Source: Paenibacillaceae bacterium UBA6304 (GTDB lineage Bacteria > Bacillota > Bacilli > Paenibacillales > Paenibacillaceae). From it: a stretch of 12,054 nt of DNA. Positions 1 through 6,593 of the stretch are shown here, piece after piece. The stretch covers positions 1 through 12,054 of the forward strand of contig DJTQ01000213.1 of the NCBI GenBank assembly GCA_002439285.1, read 5' to 3'. Every line of letters starts with the position of its first letter. Position 1 is the stretch's first letter. A program made the translations under genes and the position numbers. The notes below the pieces were generated by a model. The model searched no databases. It saw only the letters and a list, made by a program, of their open reading frames with translations, and had not been told where the DNA came from.

Positions 1-335
1 GCGGCGATCTCTTGGACTCCACCCCGCGCCAGCTTGAGCTTTATGCCGCGCTGGGCTATAAGCCGCCGGCGTTCGCGCATGCACCACTGTTACTCGGCGA
101 AGACGGCCGCCGGCTGGCCAAGCGCCACGGCGATCTTGGACTTTCCAGCTTACGGGCTGCCGGAACCCGGCCCGAAGCCGTTATCGGCTGGCTGGCCCAT
201 GCTAGCGGATTGATCGACCGGTTCGTGCCGGTCGCTGCCGCCGAATTAATCTCCAGCTTTACATTAGATCAGGTTTCCCGGGAACCGTTTATTTTGAAGC
301 CGGCCCATTTACAGCAGCTCTCAACCTATCGATAA
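1..335 (+). CDS. gluQ: Glutamyl-Q tRNA(Asp) synthetase, C-terminal part (5' end outside window)
   Basis: This is the open frame running in from the left edge (first full codon at base 3) to TAA at 333-335. The visible part begins [11 protein letters not shown], followed by A-H-A-P-L-L-L and then [10 protein letters not shown]. The latter is the degenerate KMSKS-type loop of GluQRS and GluRS-like class I synthetases. The protein ends about 70 residues after this loop with no anticodon-binding domain, as expected for GluQRS (usually about 300 aa) and not for full-length GluRS. GluQRS activates glutamate and attaches it to queuosine-34 of tRNA(Asp) in the cytoplasm. The TTG at 12 is an internal leucine codon, not a start. 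The family call is firm. The N-terminal half, with the HIGH motif and any zinc site, is not visible. Confidence 0.88.
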   Translation, partial: GDLLDSTPRQLELYAALGYKPPAFAHAPLLLGEDGRRLAKRHGDLGLSSLRAAGTRPEAVIGWLAHASGLIDRFVPVAAAELISSFTLDQVSREPFILKPAHLQQLSTYR

Positions 336-342
336 AACGTCA

Positions 343-383
343 AAAAGCCTTCAAACCCGATATCCATCGGTTTGAAGGCTTTT
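343..383. terminator. Bidirectional intrinsic terminator between gluQ and the SDR gene
   Basis: A perfect 15-bp inverted repeat (AAAAGCCTTCAAACC at 343-357 against 369-383) encloses an 11-nt loop. The arms start with A4 and end with T4, so the hairpin carries a U-run in both directions. It lies between two convergent stop codons (335 on + and 398 on -) and probably serves both genes. Confidence 0.9.
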
Positions 384-397
384 AATAATTCATCCTG

Positions 398-1204
398 TTA
401 GAGCAGGGATTCCGCGCCGTCGATCACGATTCTGGCACCGGTCACATGGACGGATTCATCGGAAGCCAGAAACGCCACCAGATCGGCTACATTCTCCGGT
501 TGCCCCGGCCCGTCCGCCAGCGGCTGGGCACCCTCGGGGTATTCCACCGGAATAATGATTTCTTCCAATTCCTCGCTGATTTCAGAGGTGGAATCGATAT
601 TCGTAGCGATGGCGCCCGGACAAATTGCATTGACCCGGATTTTATATTTAGCCAGTTCGAGAGCCGTCATTTTTGTAAATGCGATCTGCCCTGCCTTAGT
701 CGTGCTGTAGGCCGACATGCCAAACCCCGCGAAACGGTCGTTTCCGTTGATCGAGCTGGTGATGATGATGCTGCCGCCCCCCTGCTTTTTCAAGTAAGGT
801 ACGGTATATTTCACGGTAAGGAACGTGCCGTTCAAGTTGATGCGCAGCGTTCTTTCCCAATCTTCGAAACTCATCTCATCCACCGGAGCCAAGGCACCGT
901 TGATTCCCGCATTAGCGAATACGATATCGATCCCGCCAAACGCTTTTGCGACTTCGTGAACCGCCTCCTCCATCCGAACCGGATCGGACACGTCCACATC
1001 GAAGGCACGGGAAATGCCGCGGTAAATATGGTTAATCTGGTGCTCCGTTGTACGGGTGCGATCATTCATCAGATCAAAGAGCGCGACCTTGGCTCCTTCT
1101 TTTGCCAGCTTGATCGCCGTTGCCTTGCCTATGCCGGACCCCGCTCCGGTTACGATCGCTGTCTTCCCATGAAACCGCTGACGGTTGCTTTGATTTTCAG
1201 TCAT
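398..1204 (-). CDS. SDR family NAD(P)-dependent oxidoreductase
   Basis: A 268-aa classical short-chain dehydrogenase/reductase. Visible are the cofactor motif TGAGSGIG at residues 19-26, the acidic D-V-D-V after strand 3 (about 69-72), NAG at 98-100, the structural Asn in RINLNG (N123), Ser 150/151, and the catalytic Y166-x3-K170 in S-A-Y-S-T-T-K. The C-terminal part (PENVADLVAFLASDES near 235-250, then V-T-G-A) is typical of 3-oxoacyl-ACP reductase/glucose 1-dehydrogenase-like SDRs. The substrate cannot be read from the sequence. ATG at 1204 has AGGAG at 1216-1220, a slightly long spacing of 11 nt. No strong terminator separates it from the ABC permease gene just upstream (stop at 1308), so read-through from that operon is possible. 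Confidence 0.9.
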   Translation of the reverse strand: MTENQSNRQRFHGKTAIVTGAGSGIGKATAIKLAKEGAKVALFDLMNDRTRTTEHQINHIYRGISRAFDVDVSDPVRMEEAVHEVAKAFGGIDIVFANAGINGALAPVDEMSFEDWERTLRINLNGTFLTVKYTVPYLKKQGGGSIIITSSINGNDRFAGFGMSAYSTTKAGQIAFTKMTALELAKYKIRVNAICPGAIATNIDSTSEISEELEEIIIPVEYPEGAQPLADGPGQPENVADLVAFLASDESVHVTGARIVIDGAESLL

Positions 1205-1307
1205 GATGCCACACGCTCCTAGTTTATTAATGGGTTATTCAAGGACTTAAGTAAGTTCCTGTCTCAAGATTACCCAAAAGTAGGTGCGGTTTAATCACCC
1301 GCCAAGC

Positions 1308-1946
1308 TTACAAATCTTTTTTCCTAAAAATGGCAAGTGAGATCATATAGGATATGAACACCACTAGCGCGGTTGCACTCGCAGTAAGAATGCCGGCTGC
1401 CCATGCATGAGCGGAGACCCATTCAAGTGAGCGGGACATATCTTCGCTACCCAGCAATGACGAGATTGCCCCGTTGCCGACCATGATAATTACCATCATC
1501 ACGATGTTCAGATATTGTGCTCCTTTAATCCCAAGCCAATAATAGAGCGGCAAATAAATGGACATGAATACCATCATTGATACGAAAGTGCCTAGTACAA
1601 GCGGAGCGTTCACTTTTAACACCCCATAATCCACCATATCTGTAATCACGTTCATGATGAGACATACAGCGATCCCCAGTACCAGAAAAATGAAAGATGA
1701 AGCATATTTCGAAAAAACAAGATAATTCCGTTTCACCGGAAGGCTGACCAGAAACTGCTGTTGAGGCAGTCTCATATCCGACCCGATCGCCAGAATGAGC
1801 AGCAAGCCCGGTAGCAATCCATAAAGAAGGGTCGAATCATTGCTTTGGATGAACCCTGAAAAAACGAAGGCATAAATTAAAATCAGCCATAAATACCGCT
1901 GAATGAGTATTAGATCCTTACGGATTAGGCAAATGACTTTAGGCAT
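1308..1946 (-). CDS. ABC-2 type transporter permease (six-helix membrane protein)
   Basis: A 212-aa integral membrane protein with six predicted hydrophobic segments near residues 13-31, 39-55, 80-103, 115-136, 141-163 and 182-206. It begins M-P-K-V-I-C-L-I-R-K-D-L, the cytoplasmic amphipathic start common to ABC-2 permeases of the short (ABC2_membrane_5-like) class. Its ATG lies 8 nt inside the preceding ATPase gene and uses an AAAGGAGG site within that gene's last codons, so the two are translationally coupled. With the ATPase it should form a dimeric transporter in the cytoplasmic membrane. Small GntR-linked transporters of this layout are often tied to peptide-antibiotic or envelope stress, but the substrate is unknown here. 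There is no clear terminator after its stop. Confidence 0.85.
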   Translation of the reverse strand: MPKVICLIRKDLILIQRYLWLILIYAFVFSGFIQSNDSTLLYGLLPGLLLILAIGSDMRLPQQQFLVSLPVKRNYLVFSKYASSFIFLVLGIAVCLIMNVITDMVDYGVLKVNAPLVLGTFVSMMVFMSIYLPLYYWLGIKGAQYLNIVMMVIIMVGNGAISSLLGSEDMSRSLEWVSAHAWAAGILTASATALVVFISYMISLAIFRKKDL

Positions 1947-2805
1947 GCTGCTTTCCTCCTTTTGCCGTGAAATACATGATATCTTCCAAAGTAGGCGCTT
2001 GATAGATCACTTTCTCCCCGAATAACGTCTTCGCCTGGTCACGATTTCCGGACAAACCTTCAAATCCGACTTCGGTCTCACGAAGGCCGATCATTTCCTT
2101 GCGAATGTCCCCATCCAGCAATTCTTTCCCGCCTTTGATGATAATATATCTCTCCAGCACCTCGTCTTTATTGTCCGAGAAAATGAGACGTCCTCGATTA
2201 ACGAATGTTACATAGTCGGCAACCCGGTCCAAATCGGTCGTGAGGTGCGTCGAGAAAAGAATCGTATTTTCCTCCTCCAAAATATATTCCGCCAGCAGGT
2301 CCAGCAGTTCCCGCCGAAAAACAGGATCCAGGCCGGCCGTCGGCTCGTCCATGATCAAGAGCGAAGGATGATGAGACAAAGCCAAAGCGATCGAATATTT
2401 GGTTTTCATGCCTTTAGAGCAATCCTTGATCTTTTTCCGGGACGGCAACTCAAACAGGTCCATATATTTTAGATATAGATCTTCATCCCATTTAGTATAA
2501 AAAGGAGCGATGATTCGTTTCATTTGCTCAAGCGACATATATTCATAAAAGATATTTTCATCGGAAATGTACCCGATCTCCTGTTTATACATCCCTTCCA
2601 TGGCTCCCGCATTTTGGCCAAGAACGGTGATCGTGCCCTCATCCGGGACGACCATGCCCATGATCGCTTTGATGATCGTGCTTTTACCCGCTCCATTAGG
2701 CCCAATAAGCCCCGTGATATAGCCCCGCGGCACCGGAAAAGAAATATCGTTCATCTTATAGCCGCTGTAACTTTTGGATAAACCGTTTACCTCTACTGCA
2801 TTCAT
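1939..2805 (-). CDS. ABC transporter ATP-binding protein, YtrB-like
   Basis: A 288-aa ATPase with Walker A GPNGAGKST (residues 35-43), Walker B LLIMDEP (149-155), D-loop AGLD and H-loop His187 in F-S-T-H-L. The signature is C-S-K-G-M instead of LSGGQ, a variant usual in the YtrB/BcrA-like branch partnered with short ABC-2 permeases. About 70 residues after the H-loop form the C-terminal extension common in this branch. The ATG overlaps the GntR stop in ATGA (4-nt overlap), and an AAGGGGG-like site precedes it. It powers the permease encoded immediately downstream. Substrate unknown. Confidence 0.93.
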   Translation of the reverse strand: MNAVEVNGLSKSYSGYKMNDISFPVPRGYITGLIGPNGAGKSTIIKAIMGMVVPDEGTITVLGQNAGAMEGMYKQEIGYISDENIFYEYMSLEQMKRIIAPFYTKWDEDLYLKYMDLFELPSRKKIKDCSKGMKTKYSIALALSHHPSLLIMDEPTAGLDPVFRRELLDLLAEYILEEENTILFSTHLTTDLDRVADYVTFVNRGRLIFSDNKDEVLERYIIIKGGKELLDGDIRKEMIGLRETEVGFEGLSGNRDQAKTLFGEKVIYQAPTLEDIMYFTAKGGKQHA

Positions 2806-3188
2806 TGCCCAGAACCCCCTTCATTATCCAGCAATCTGATCCAATCGATTAATTCATCCACACTGACAGGAATGCTGCGACATTCCTCCAGCAATTCTTT
2901 GATTTTATCCTCCAGCATGCGTACCCGCTGTTCACGGATAAATTCCTGGTTTCCTCCGGCAACAAAAGAACCCTTCCCGACCACGGAATCGATGAGTCCT
3001 TCCTGTTCAAGCTCGTTGTACGCCCGTTTAGTCGTGATAACGCTGATTTGCAAATCCTTCGCCAACTGGCGGATAGACGGCAGCGGAGTTCCAGGGAGAA
3101 GCTCTCCTTGCAAGATGCTCCCCCTCATCTGTCTGACAATCTGCAAATAAATCGGCTCACCCGAAGAAGGGGACAATAAAATGTTCAT
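2802..3188 (-). CDS. GntR family transcriptional regulator, YtrA subfamily
   Basis: A 128-aa protein with an N-terminal winged helix-turn-helix. It starts at P-I-Y-L-Q-I-V-R-Q, followed by LPSIRQLAKDLQISVITTKRAY recognition-helix residues written here in two parts: LPSIRQLAKDLQ and ISVITTKRAYNEL. The wing is V-G-K-G-S-F-V-A. Only about 50 residues follow (R-M-L-E-D-K-I-K-E-L-L-E), too few for a large ligand domain, which marks the YtrA subfamily. These proteins repress ABC transporter operons they belong to. It is the first gene of a three-gene operon, has an AAGGAAGGTGA ribosome site, and lies just below a promoter with an overlapping palindrome, so autorepression is likely. The inducing ligand is unknown. 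Confidence 0.93.
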   Translation of the reverse strand: MNILLSPSSGEPIYLQIVRQMRGSILQGELLPGTPLPSIRQLAKDLQISVITTKRAYNELEQEGLIDSVVGKGSFVAGGNQEFIREQRVRMLEDKIKELLEECRSIPVSVDELIDWIRLLDNEGGSGQ

Positions 3189-3223
3189 GAGTCACCTTCC
3201 TTTTCACTGTTTACTTTGTCGAT

Positions 3224-3265
3224 AATGTATATATACAATATACACACTATATACGATATTTTCAA
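3224..3265 (-). promoter_or_regulatory. Promoter and probable GntR operator of the gntR-ABC operon
   Basis: On the minus strand there is a sigma-A promoter: TTGAAA (3260-3265), a 17-bp spacer and TATATT (3237-3242). Over the -10 lies a 19-bp near-palindrome at 3227-3245 (GTGTATAT-TGT-ATATATAC, one mismatch per half-site). It also fits AGTGTG-N13-TACATT at 3224-3248, which is 10 of 12 positions of the YtrA operator as I recall it (AGTGTA-N13-TACACT; from memory). The position suits repression by blocking RNA polymerase. The ribosome site and ATG follow within about 50 nt. Confidence 0.8.
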
Positions 3266-3269
3266 TAAA

Positions 3270-3301
3270 AAAAATAAGCCCCTGATCCGGGGCCTATTTT
3301 T
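3270..3301 (-). terminator. Intrinsic terminator of the 277-aa gene
   Basis: The hairpin has a GGGGC/GCCCC core, one A-C mismatch and a flanking A/T stem, with loop 3283-3288. On the minus strand it runs into a T-rich tail. It sits between the stop of the upstream minus-strand gene (3357) and the -35 of the gntR promoter (3265), so it insulates the ABC operon. Confidence 0.8.
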
Positions 3302-3356
3302 CATATTTATAGTGATGATTGTAAATTATCCGGTTATTCCGGAAGACGTAGTACAA

Positions 3357-4190
3357 TTAATTTCTATTTGCCTGGGTATGTTCGCTAGGATGCTGGAACC
3401 AATGTTGGAGCATTTCCTGGAACTTCTCGCTCGGTGTCGGGGTGGCGATCAACCAGTCCTCGTCCTCCCTGGAACTGGACCGAATCAACCAATTCATGTG
3501 GTGATTATTTATAAATTGGGCACTTTGTCTCTCCCAGCTCTCCCCTTGTCGGGCATAAAACCGAAGATCTCCTTGAGATACGCTGCTTTTCATGCACTTC
3601 GCAAGTGCAATGATTCCTTCCTGGTCATCCGATACTTTAGCTAATTCTGAAAGGATTTCATCTAACTCCAGTTCATCCAGGTGTTGTACGATGTCTTCAA
3701 ATTGCCGTCTGGACAGAAGGAGTGCCGGCAATTCACCCGGAGTATGAAGATTCCATTTCAGCTTGCCAGCCATCACCTCGCAGGCTTTGCTTACCCCTCC
3801 GATCTCATCCACCCGATGGAGGCTCGGATCGTCATGCAGCCGTTCCAGCGTGACGACCCGTTCATCTGTAATATGTAAAAACTGTTCGAACAATTGGGTT
3901 CCGGTTTTGTATTTCATCCAGCAGGCTTTATCCGAGAATAATAGGGCAGCTAGGCTGGAGAACATCTCCTGAGAAATCGCGGTCCCTTCCACCTCTTTAT
4001 TTATGACACCTTTTGCAATCAAAGATTCCCGGACATCCTCCCGGCTTTCCGCCATCTCCTCTTGCAGATATCCCCGAAAAGGATTTTCCATGCAGTCCAG
4101 GCAATCCGCGCCCAGCAAATCCGCCAGATAATACAACTCTCTTGAATCCAGCGTTAAATCTGATGTTTGCGAAGCGTTTGCTATGATCAT
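3357..4190 (-). CDS. Hypothetical cytoplasmic protein, 277 aa
   Basis: I do not recognise this family with confidence. It is well supported as a gene: ATG preceded at 8 nt by AAAGGAG (4199-4205), a long open frame, a dedicated terminator downstream, and core-like base composition. The protein is acidic and soluble, with no signal peptide or membrane segment. Near the N-terminus is L-T-L-D-S-R-E-L-Y-Y-L-A-D-L-L-G-A, then a C-L-D-C pair. A central alternating region follows, with V-V-T-L-E-R-L. The C-terminal part is W-rich (M-N-W-L-I-R-S, D-W-L-I-A-T-P-T-P-S-E-K-F). This order, an N-terminal helical part, a strand-rich middle and a final compact domain, loosely recalls EspG-like chaperones of type VII secretion. 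I treat that as a weak analogy only, since no secretion gene is visible nearby. Confidence 0.8.
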   Translation of the reverse strand: MIIANASQTSDLTLDSRELYYLADLLGADCLDCMENPFRGYLQEEMAESREDVRESLIAKGVINKEVEGTAISQEMFSSLAALLFSDKACWMKYKTGTQLFEQFLHITDERVVTLERLHDDPSLHRVDEIGGVSKACEVMAGKLKWNLHTPGELPALLLSRRQFEDIVQHLDELELDEILSELAKVSDDQEGIIALAKCMKSSVSQGDLRFYARQGESWERQSAQFINNHHMNWLIRSSSREDEDWLIATPTPSEKFQEMLQHWFQHPSEHTQANRN

Positions 4191-4205
4191 TCAACCAACT
4201 CCTTT

Positions 4206-4536
4206 ACCCATTTTTCTCTCTCTATGATTATGAATAAGCTATAGTTAATTTTGAGGATGCTGTAATCATACCACTGTTTATAAGACAATCGATCGGAAAA
4301 ACCTGGCAATCCATTACATTATACCCATTTTAATAGGAGTTGAATCATATTTTTTTTCATAGATTGAAACTTATTTTCGAACTTATTCGTAATAAGATAA
4401 AAGGCAGCCGGGAAATCTATCATTTCCCGCTGCCCGTCACAAAACCTTAATTTAATTATAATATGATTTTAATCTATTTTTAAGATTTCTATTTTACAAT
4501 GTTTATTATGAGACCACTGTATAGAGGTGATTAGTT
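4206..4536. other. AT-rich intergenic region, possible short minus-strand RNA
   Basis: No protein gene is visible in this stretch. It holds a GC-rich hairpin at 4403-4434 (GGCAG-C-CGGGAAAT against ATTTCCCGCTGCC, one bulged C). The only U-rich exit of the hairpin is on the minus strand (TTTTATCTTATT), yet no minus-strand ORF lies upstream of it. A minus-strand TTAAAA (4478-4483)-N17-TATAAT (4455-4460) could give an RNA of about 50 nt ending at this hairpin. The promoter is only fair (-35 4/6), and very AT-rich DNA produces such matches by chance. No convincing promoter was found for either flanking gene. Confidence 0.4.
4403..4434 (-). terminator. Terminator-like hairpin with U-tract on the minus strand
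   Basis: A 13-bp stem with one bulged C and a 5-nt loop, followed on the minus strand by TTTTATCTTATT. There is no U-run on the plus strand. It cannot belong to the plus-strand 79-aa gene that starts downstream. Its orientation suits an RNA starting between 4435 and 4536, or it blocks antisense transcription. Confidence 0.6.
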
Positions 4537-4776
4537 ATGAAAATTTTAATTACTTTCCAAAACACCCAAGTTCCCGTTTATTTCAACACCGATACCAAAC
4601 AACCCATACAACGTACTTTGAAGCTGTTGACTAGTGCATTGGAAAATAAGATCCGTAATGGAAAACAAGCTTTGCAGAAATGTCTAAATTCGTTAATCAG
4701 CATTGAAATTGAGGGGTCTGAAGCCATCCTTCACAGTAAGAGCGAGTTCGATTCCTTGGCTCTTTCGCTTTATTAA
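4537..4776 (+). CDS. Small hypothetical protein, 79 aa
   Basis: ATG is preceded by GAGGTGA (4524-4530) at 6 nt. The protein starts M-K-I-L-I-T-F-Q-N-T-Q-V-P-V-Y-F-N. This is a strand-like start, followed by a helix (I-Q-R-T-L-K-L-L-T-S-A-L-E-N-K-I) and a second strand pair around I-S-I-E-I-E-G-S-E-A-I-L-H. There is no signal peptide, membrane segment or motif I can name. It is alone on the plus strand between two hairpins, more AT-rich than its neighbours, and has no obvious partner. Calling it a gene rests on the ribosome site and the coherent predicted strand-helix-strand composition. Confidence 0.6.
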   Translation: MKILITFQNTQVPVYFNTDTKQPIQRTLKLLTSALENKIRNGKQALQKCLNSLISIEIEGSEAILHSKSEFDSLALSLY

Positions 4777-4824
4777 GCATGAGAATCTAACTTTCCGGTT
4801 TGCTACAGAAATATGTTAAGAAAT

Positions 4825-4874
4825 GAAGAGGCCCGGGCGACGGTTTAATATACAGTCGTCTTATGGGCCTCTTC
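4825..4874. terminator. Convergent terminator between the 79-aa and 46-aa genes
   Basis: A 10-bp outer stem (GAAGAGGCCC / GGGCCTCTTC) and an inner GACG/CGTC (4838-4841, 4857-4860) form a long hairpin. It lies between convergent ORFs. Its right arm is inside the last codons of the minus-strand 46-aa ORF, and that ORF's stop codon sits in the loop region. The minus exit (CTTCATTTCTTAA) is moderately U-rich. The plus exit (TTCATGCATC) is poor. It could therefore be a weak terminator or mRNA-stabilising structure. Confidence 0.6.
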
Positions 4875-4985
4875 TTCATGCATCGCCTTTTCGATCCGAA
4901 TCAGCAACAAGCGCAGTAGATTAAGACGCATCGGTTCATAGGTGCAGGTTTGTATTTTTTTAATAATAAACCGGTCTATGGCCAT
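4845..4985 (-). CDS. Small hypothetical protein, 46 aa
   Basis: The minus-strand ATG at 4985 is preceded by GGAGG at about 9 nt (GGAGGATGAGGAAT). The frame is open for 46 codons to TAA at 4845-4847. The peptide starts M-A-I-D-R-F-I-I-K-K-I-Q and contains L-N-L-L-R-L-L-L-I-R-I-E-K-A-M-H-E-E-E-A. That is one amphipathic helix with basic residues on one face and an acidic end, and it is not hydrophobic enough for a sure membrane anchor. Codon use matches core genes. It lies just downstream of rsgA in the same direction with no strong terminator between, so it may be cotranscribed or use the promoter at 5071-5099. I do not recognise a family. The length falls below many gene-caller cut-offs. Confidence 0.6.
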   Translation of the reverse strand: MAIDRFIIKKIQTCTYEPMRLNLLRLLLIRIEKAMHEEEAHKTTVY

Positions 4986-5070
4986 ATTCCTCATCCTCCA
5001 TTAGGTGATCTCGCCACAGGAACATTTTTCCTGCTTTGTTCTTACTCCTAATTTAACCCGATTCACGAGG

Positions 5071-5099
5071 TTTAAACGGCTAAACACTACGTCTGACAA
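5071..5099 (-). promoter_or_regulatory. Candidate sigma-A promoter for the 46-aa gene
   Basis: On the minus strand TTGTCA (5094-5099), a 17-bp spacer and TTTAAA (5071-5076). It lies in the rsgA to 46-aa intergenic gap and would give a leader of about 80 nt. The -35 matches 5 of 6 consensus positions. The -10 is weaker. Confidence 0.4.
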
Positions 5100-5135
5100 G
5101 GATTCTTAGAGTTCGACATGTTTTCTTCTATTCCT

Positions 5136-6275
5136 CTATTCCAGTTCTCGCCCCAATTGTCTACGCTGCTCGCCTTTGCCTCGAGGAGCCTCTTTTTTGC
5201 CGGTTGTCTTCCGATCGTTCCTCTGTCGGAGTCTTTCCTTCGAGGCTTGGAATTTCAGTTCCCGCTCGGTTTTACGGTAATTATCCAGCCTTTTACGGTC
5301 CAACTCGCCGCTCTTCACCGCTTCCTGCACCGCGCATCCGGCTTCCCGCTCATGCCGGCAATCCCCGAATCGGCACTGCAGAGCAAGTTCCTCGATGTCC
5401 GTAAAAGCTTCGGACCATCCGCCTCCGCCATCGTCCCAAAGCTGCAATTCGCGCATTCCCGGGGTATCGATCATGACCGCTCCTTGCGGTAACACGAACA
5501 TTTCCCGGTGAGTCGTCGTATGACGGCCACGGCTATCGCCTTCGCGAATTCCCTGCGTGAGTTGCACCTCTTCACCGGCAAGCCAATTCAGGATCGTCGA
5601 TTTGCCCGCGCCTGAGGAGCCGGTGAGCGCTATGGTCATGCCGGGTTGCAGAAGGGCCTCCAGCTCTGCTCTCCCCAGATCCTCGATAGCACTAACCGCA
5701 ATGACAGGTACTCCTGGGGCGATCTGTTCCGTCTCCCTAACAAAATGCTCCGGATCTTCACAAAGATCCGCTTTACTGAGCAACACCACCGGACTAGCCC
5801 CGCTGTTCCAGGCCATCACGAGATATCGCTCCAGGCGGCGAAGATTAAAATCCAGATTTAGGGCGGCTACCAGCAGCAGCACATCGACATTCGCCGCAAT
5901 CATTTGCTCGCTTGGCACCGAACCTGCTGCCCGGCGGGATATCCGGCTCGATCTAGGCAGAATGCCGTGGATAATTCCATCCTTTTCGTCTATTGAGAAA
6001 TACCGTAGCGCAACCCAATCCCCTACCGCCGGATGGTCACTTCTGTCCGGAAGCTCATGCTGAAGTCTCCCTGACAGCTCCGCCCAACCTTCCCCCCGCT
6101 TAGAAATCACACGGTATTTATGCCCATGATCAGCTACTACCCTAGCCGGCTCGACGTCTGCAAGCTTAAGCTCCGCAAAATCCTTCTCCCACCGCTGGCC
6201 CCAACCGAGGGTATTCATATCCAAAGTCTCGTTTGCTTTCATCGTGTTCACATTCAGGTTTAGATTTGAATTCAA
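5136..6275 (-). CDS. rsgA: Ribosome small subunit-dependent GTPase RsgA
   Basis: A circularly permuted GTPase: an N-terminal OB-fold-like part, then G4 L-S-K-A-D (about residues 166-170 from the chosen start), then G1 T-G-S-S-G-A-G-K-S-T (about 218-227), the R-H-T-T-T-H switch, and G3 D-T-P-G (about 270-273). The zinc site is C-x4-C-x-H-x5-C (about 301-314). These define RsgA/YloQ, a cytoplasmic late 30S assembly factor. The C-terminus is a basic tail (R-L-R-Q-R-N-D-R-K-T-T-G-K-K). I chose TTG at 6275 (379 aa) because GGAGG at 6284-6288 precedes it by 8 nt. The longest frame starts at a GTG (6350) inside the loop of a terminator hairpin, so that start is unlikely. ATGs at 6242 and 6218 lack ribosome sites. 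The extra N-terminus is Asn/Leu-rich. Confidence 0.93.
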   Translation of the reverse strand: MNSNLNLNVNTMKANETLDMNTLGWGQRWEKDFAELKLADVEPARVVADHGHKYRVISKRGEGWAELSGRLQHELPDRSDHPAVGDWVALRYFSIDEKDGIIHGILPRSSRISRRAAGSVPSEQMIAANVDVLLLVAALNLDFNLRRLERYLVMAWNSGASPVVLLSKADLCEDPEHFVRETEQIAPGVPVIAVSAIEDLGRAELEALLQPGMTIALTGSSGAGKSTILNWLAGEEVQLTQGIREGDSRGRHTTTHREMFVLPQGAVMIDTPGMRELQLWDDGGGGWSEAFTDIEELALQCRFGDCRHEREAGCAVQEAVKSGELDRKRLDNYRKTERELKFQASKERLRQRNDRKTTGKKEAPRGKGEQRRQLGRELE

Positions 6276-6330
6276 ATTGATTTCCTCCAATTCGCTAATA
6301 AGTTGCTTCTTTCCAAGGAGATACAAAAAA

Positions 6331-6359
6331 AGGACACGGGCAAAAAGCACCCGCGTCCT
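6331..6359 (-). terminator. Intrinsic terminator just upstream of rsgA
   Basis: A 10-position stem with one A-C mismatch (AGGACACGGG, 6331-6340, against CCCGCGTCCT). On the minus strand it is followed by a run of T (TCCTTTTTTTG). It ends minus-strand transcription about 55 nt before the rsgA start. It is the second of two tandem terminators after the 24-codon ORF and could act as an attenuator for rsgA. Confidence 0.85.
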
Positions 6360-6402
6360 CTTCTCCGCAAGAACAGTAAATAAAACTCCGGAGATGAAAA
6401 AA

Positions 6403-6427
6403 CCGCAGGACCTTTACGGTCCTGCGG
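6403..6427 (-). terminator. Strong intrinsic terminator after the 24-codon ORF
   Basis: A perfect 10-bp GC-rich stem (CCGCAGGACC / GGTCCTGCGG) with a 5-nt loop and T6 directly following on the minus strand. It is a textbook rho-independent terminator for the short transcript that starts near 6587. Confidence 0.93.
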
Positions 6428-6453
6428 CAGTATTCCGTTGTTAAGGCAGTTCT

Positions 6454-6477
6454 ATCGTTGTTCAACTAAACAACGTA
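6454..6477 (-). other. Hairpin with alternative pairing partner in the short leader/peptide transcript
   Basis: On the minus strand AACAACG and CGTTGTT (6456-6462 with 6469-6475) form a 7-bp hairpin. A second CGTTGTT copy at 6436-6442 could pair with 6469-6475 instead, giving two mutually exclusive folds between the ORF stop and the first terminator. The competing pairs are seen in the sequence. A regulatory role is inference. Confidence 0.4.
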
Positions 6478-6486
6478 ACATGCCTG

Positions 6487-6561
6487 CTAACAGTTATCCC
6501 GTCCAGAGACCGTAATCATATGTTGGATTTGCGTAAACACCACTTGGTTAACTCCATACAT
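6487..6561 (-). CDS. Very short ORF (24 aa) in its own transcription unit
   Basis: ATG at 6561, TAG at 6487-6489. An AAGGAGG site (6571-6577) lies 9 nt upstream, and a consensus promoter (6594-6623) lies directly before it. Two terminators follow. The peptide starts M-Y-G-V-N-Q-V-V-F-T, continues through I-Q-H-M-I-T-V-S and ends G-R-D-N-C. It has no signal peptide or clear membrane helix, one cysteine (the last residue) and both charged and beta-prone segments. Possible roles are a leader peptide controlling rsgA, a signalling or modified peptide, or a short ORF on a regulatory RNA. Translation is supported by the near-perfect ribosome site. The function is not known to me. Confidence 0.6.
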   Translation of the reverse strand: MYGVNQVVFTQIQHMITVSGRDNC

Positions 6562-6593
6562 ATTTACCAGCCTCCTTGAAAAGATTTGACTAC

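Noticed and set aside
446..1222. 258-codon plus-strand frame opposite the SDR gene
   Set aside because: It is fully antisense to a gene with all SDR motifs, has no ribosome site, and its translation shows no recognisable motif.
1242..1260. Imperfect palindrome AGGACTTAAGTAAGTTCCT upstream of the SDR gene
   Set aside because: Only 6 of 9 pairs match and no clear promoter overlaps it, so it is not enough to call an operator.
5017..5033. Small hairpin CAGGAA/TTCCTG in the leader of the 46-aa gene
   Set aside because: The stem is only 6 bp. It is weak as a terminator and could easily be chance.
6276..6350. Longer N-terminus for RsgA starting at GTG 6350
   Set aside because: The GTG lies in the loop of an intrinsic terminator and the added residues are not like RsgA. 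TTG at 6275 has a strong ribosome site.
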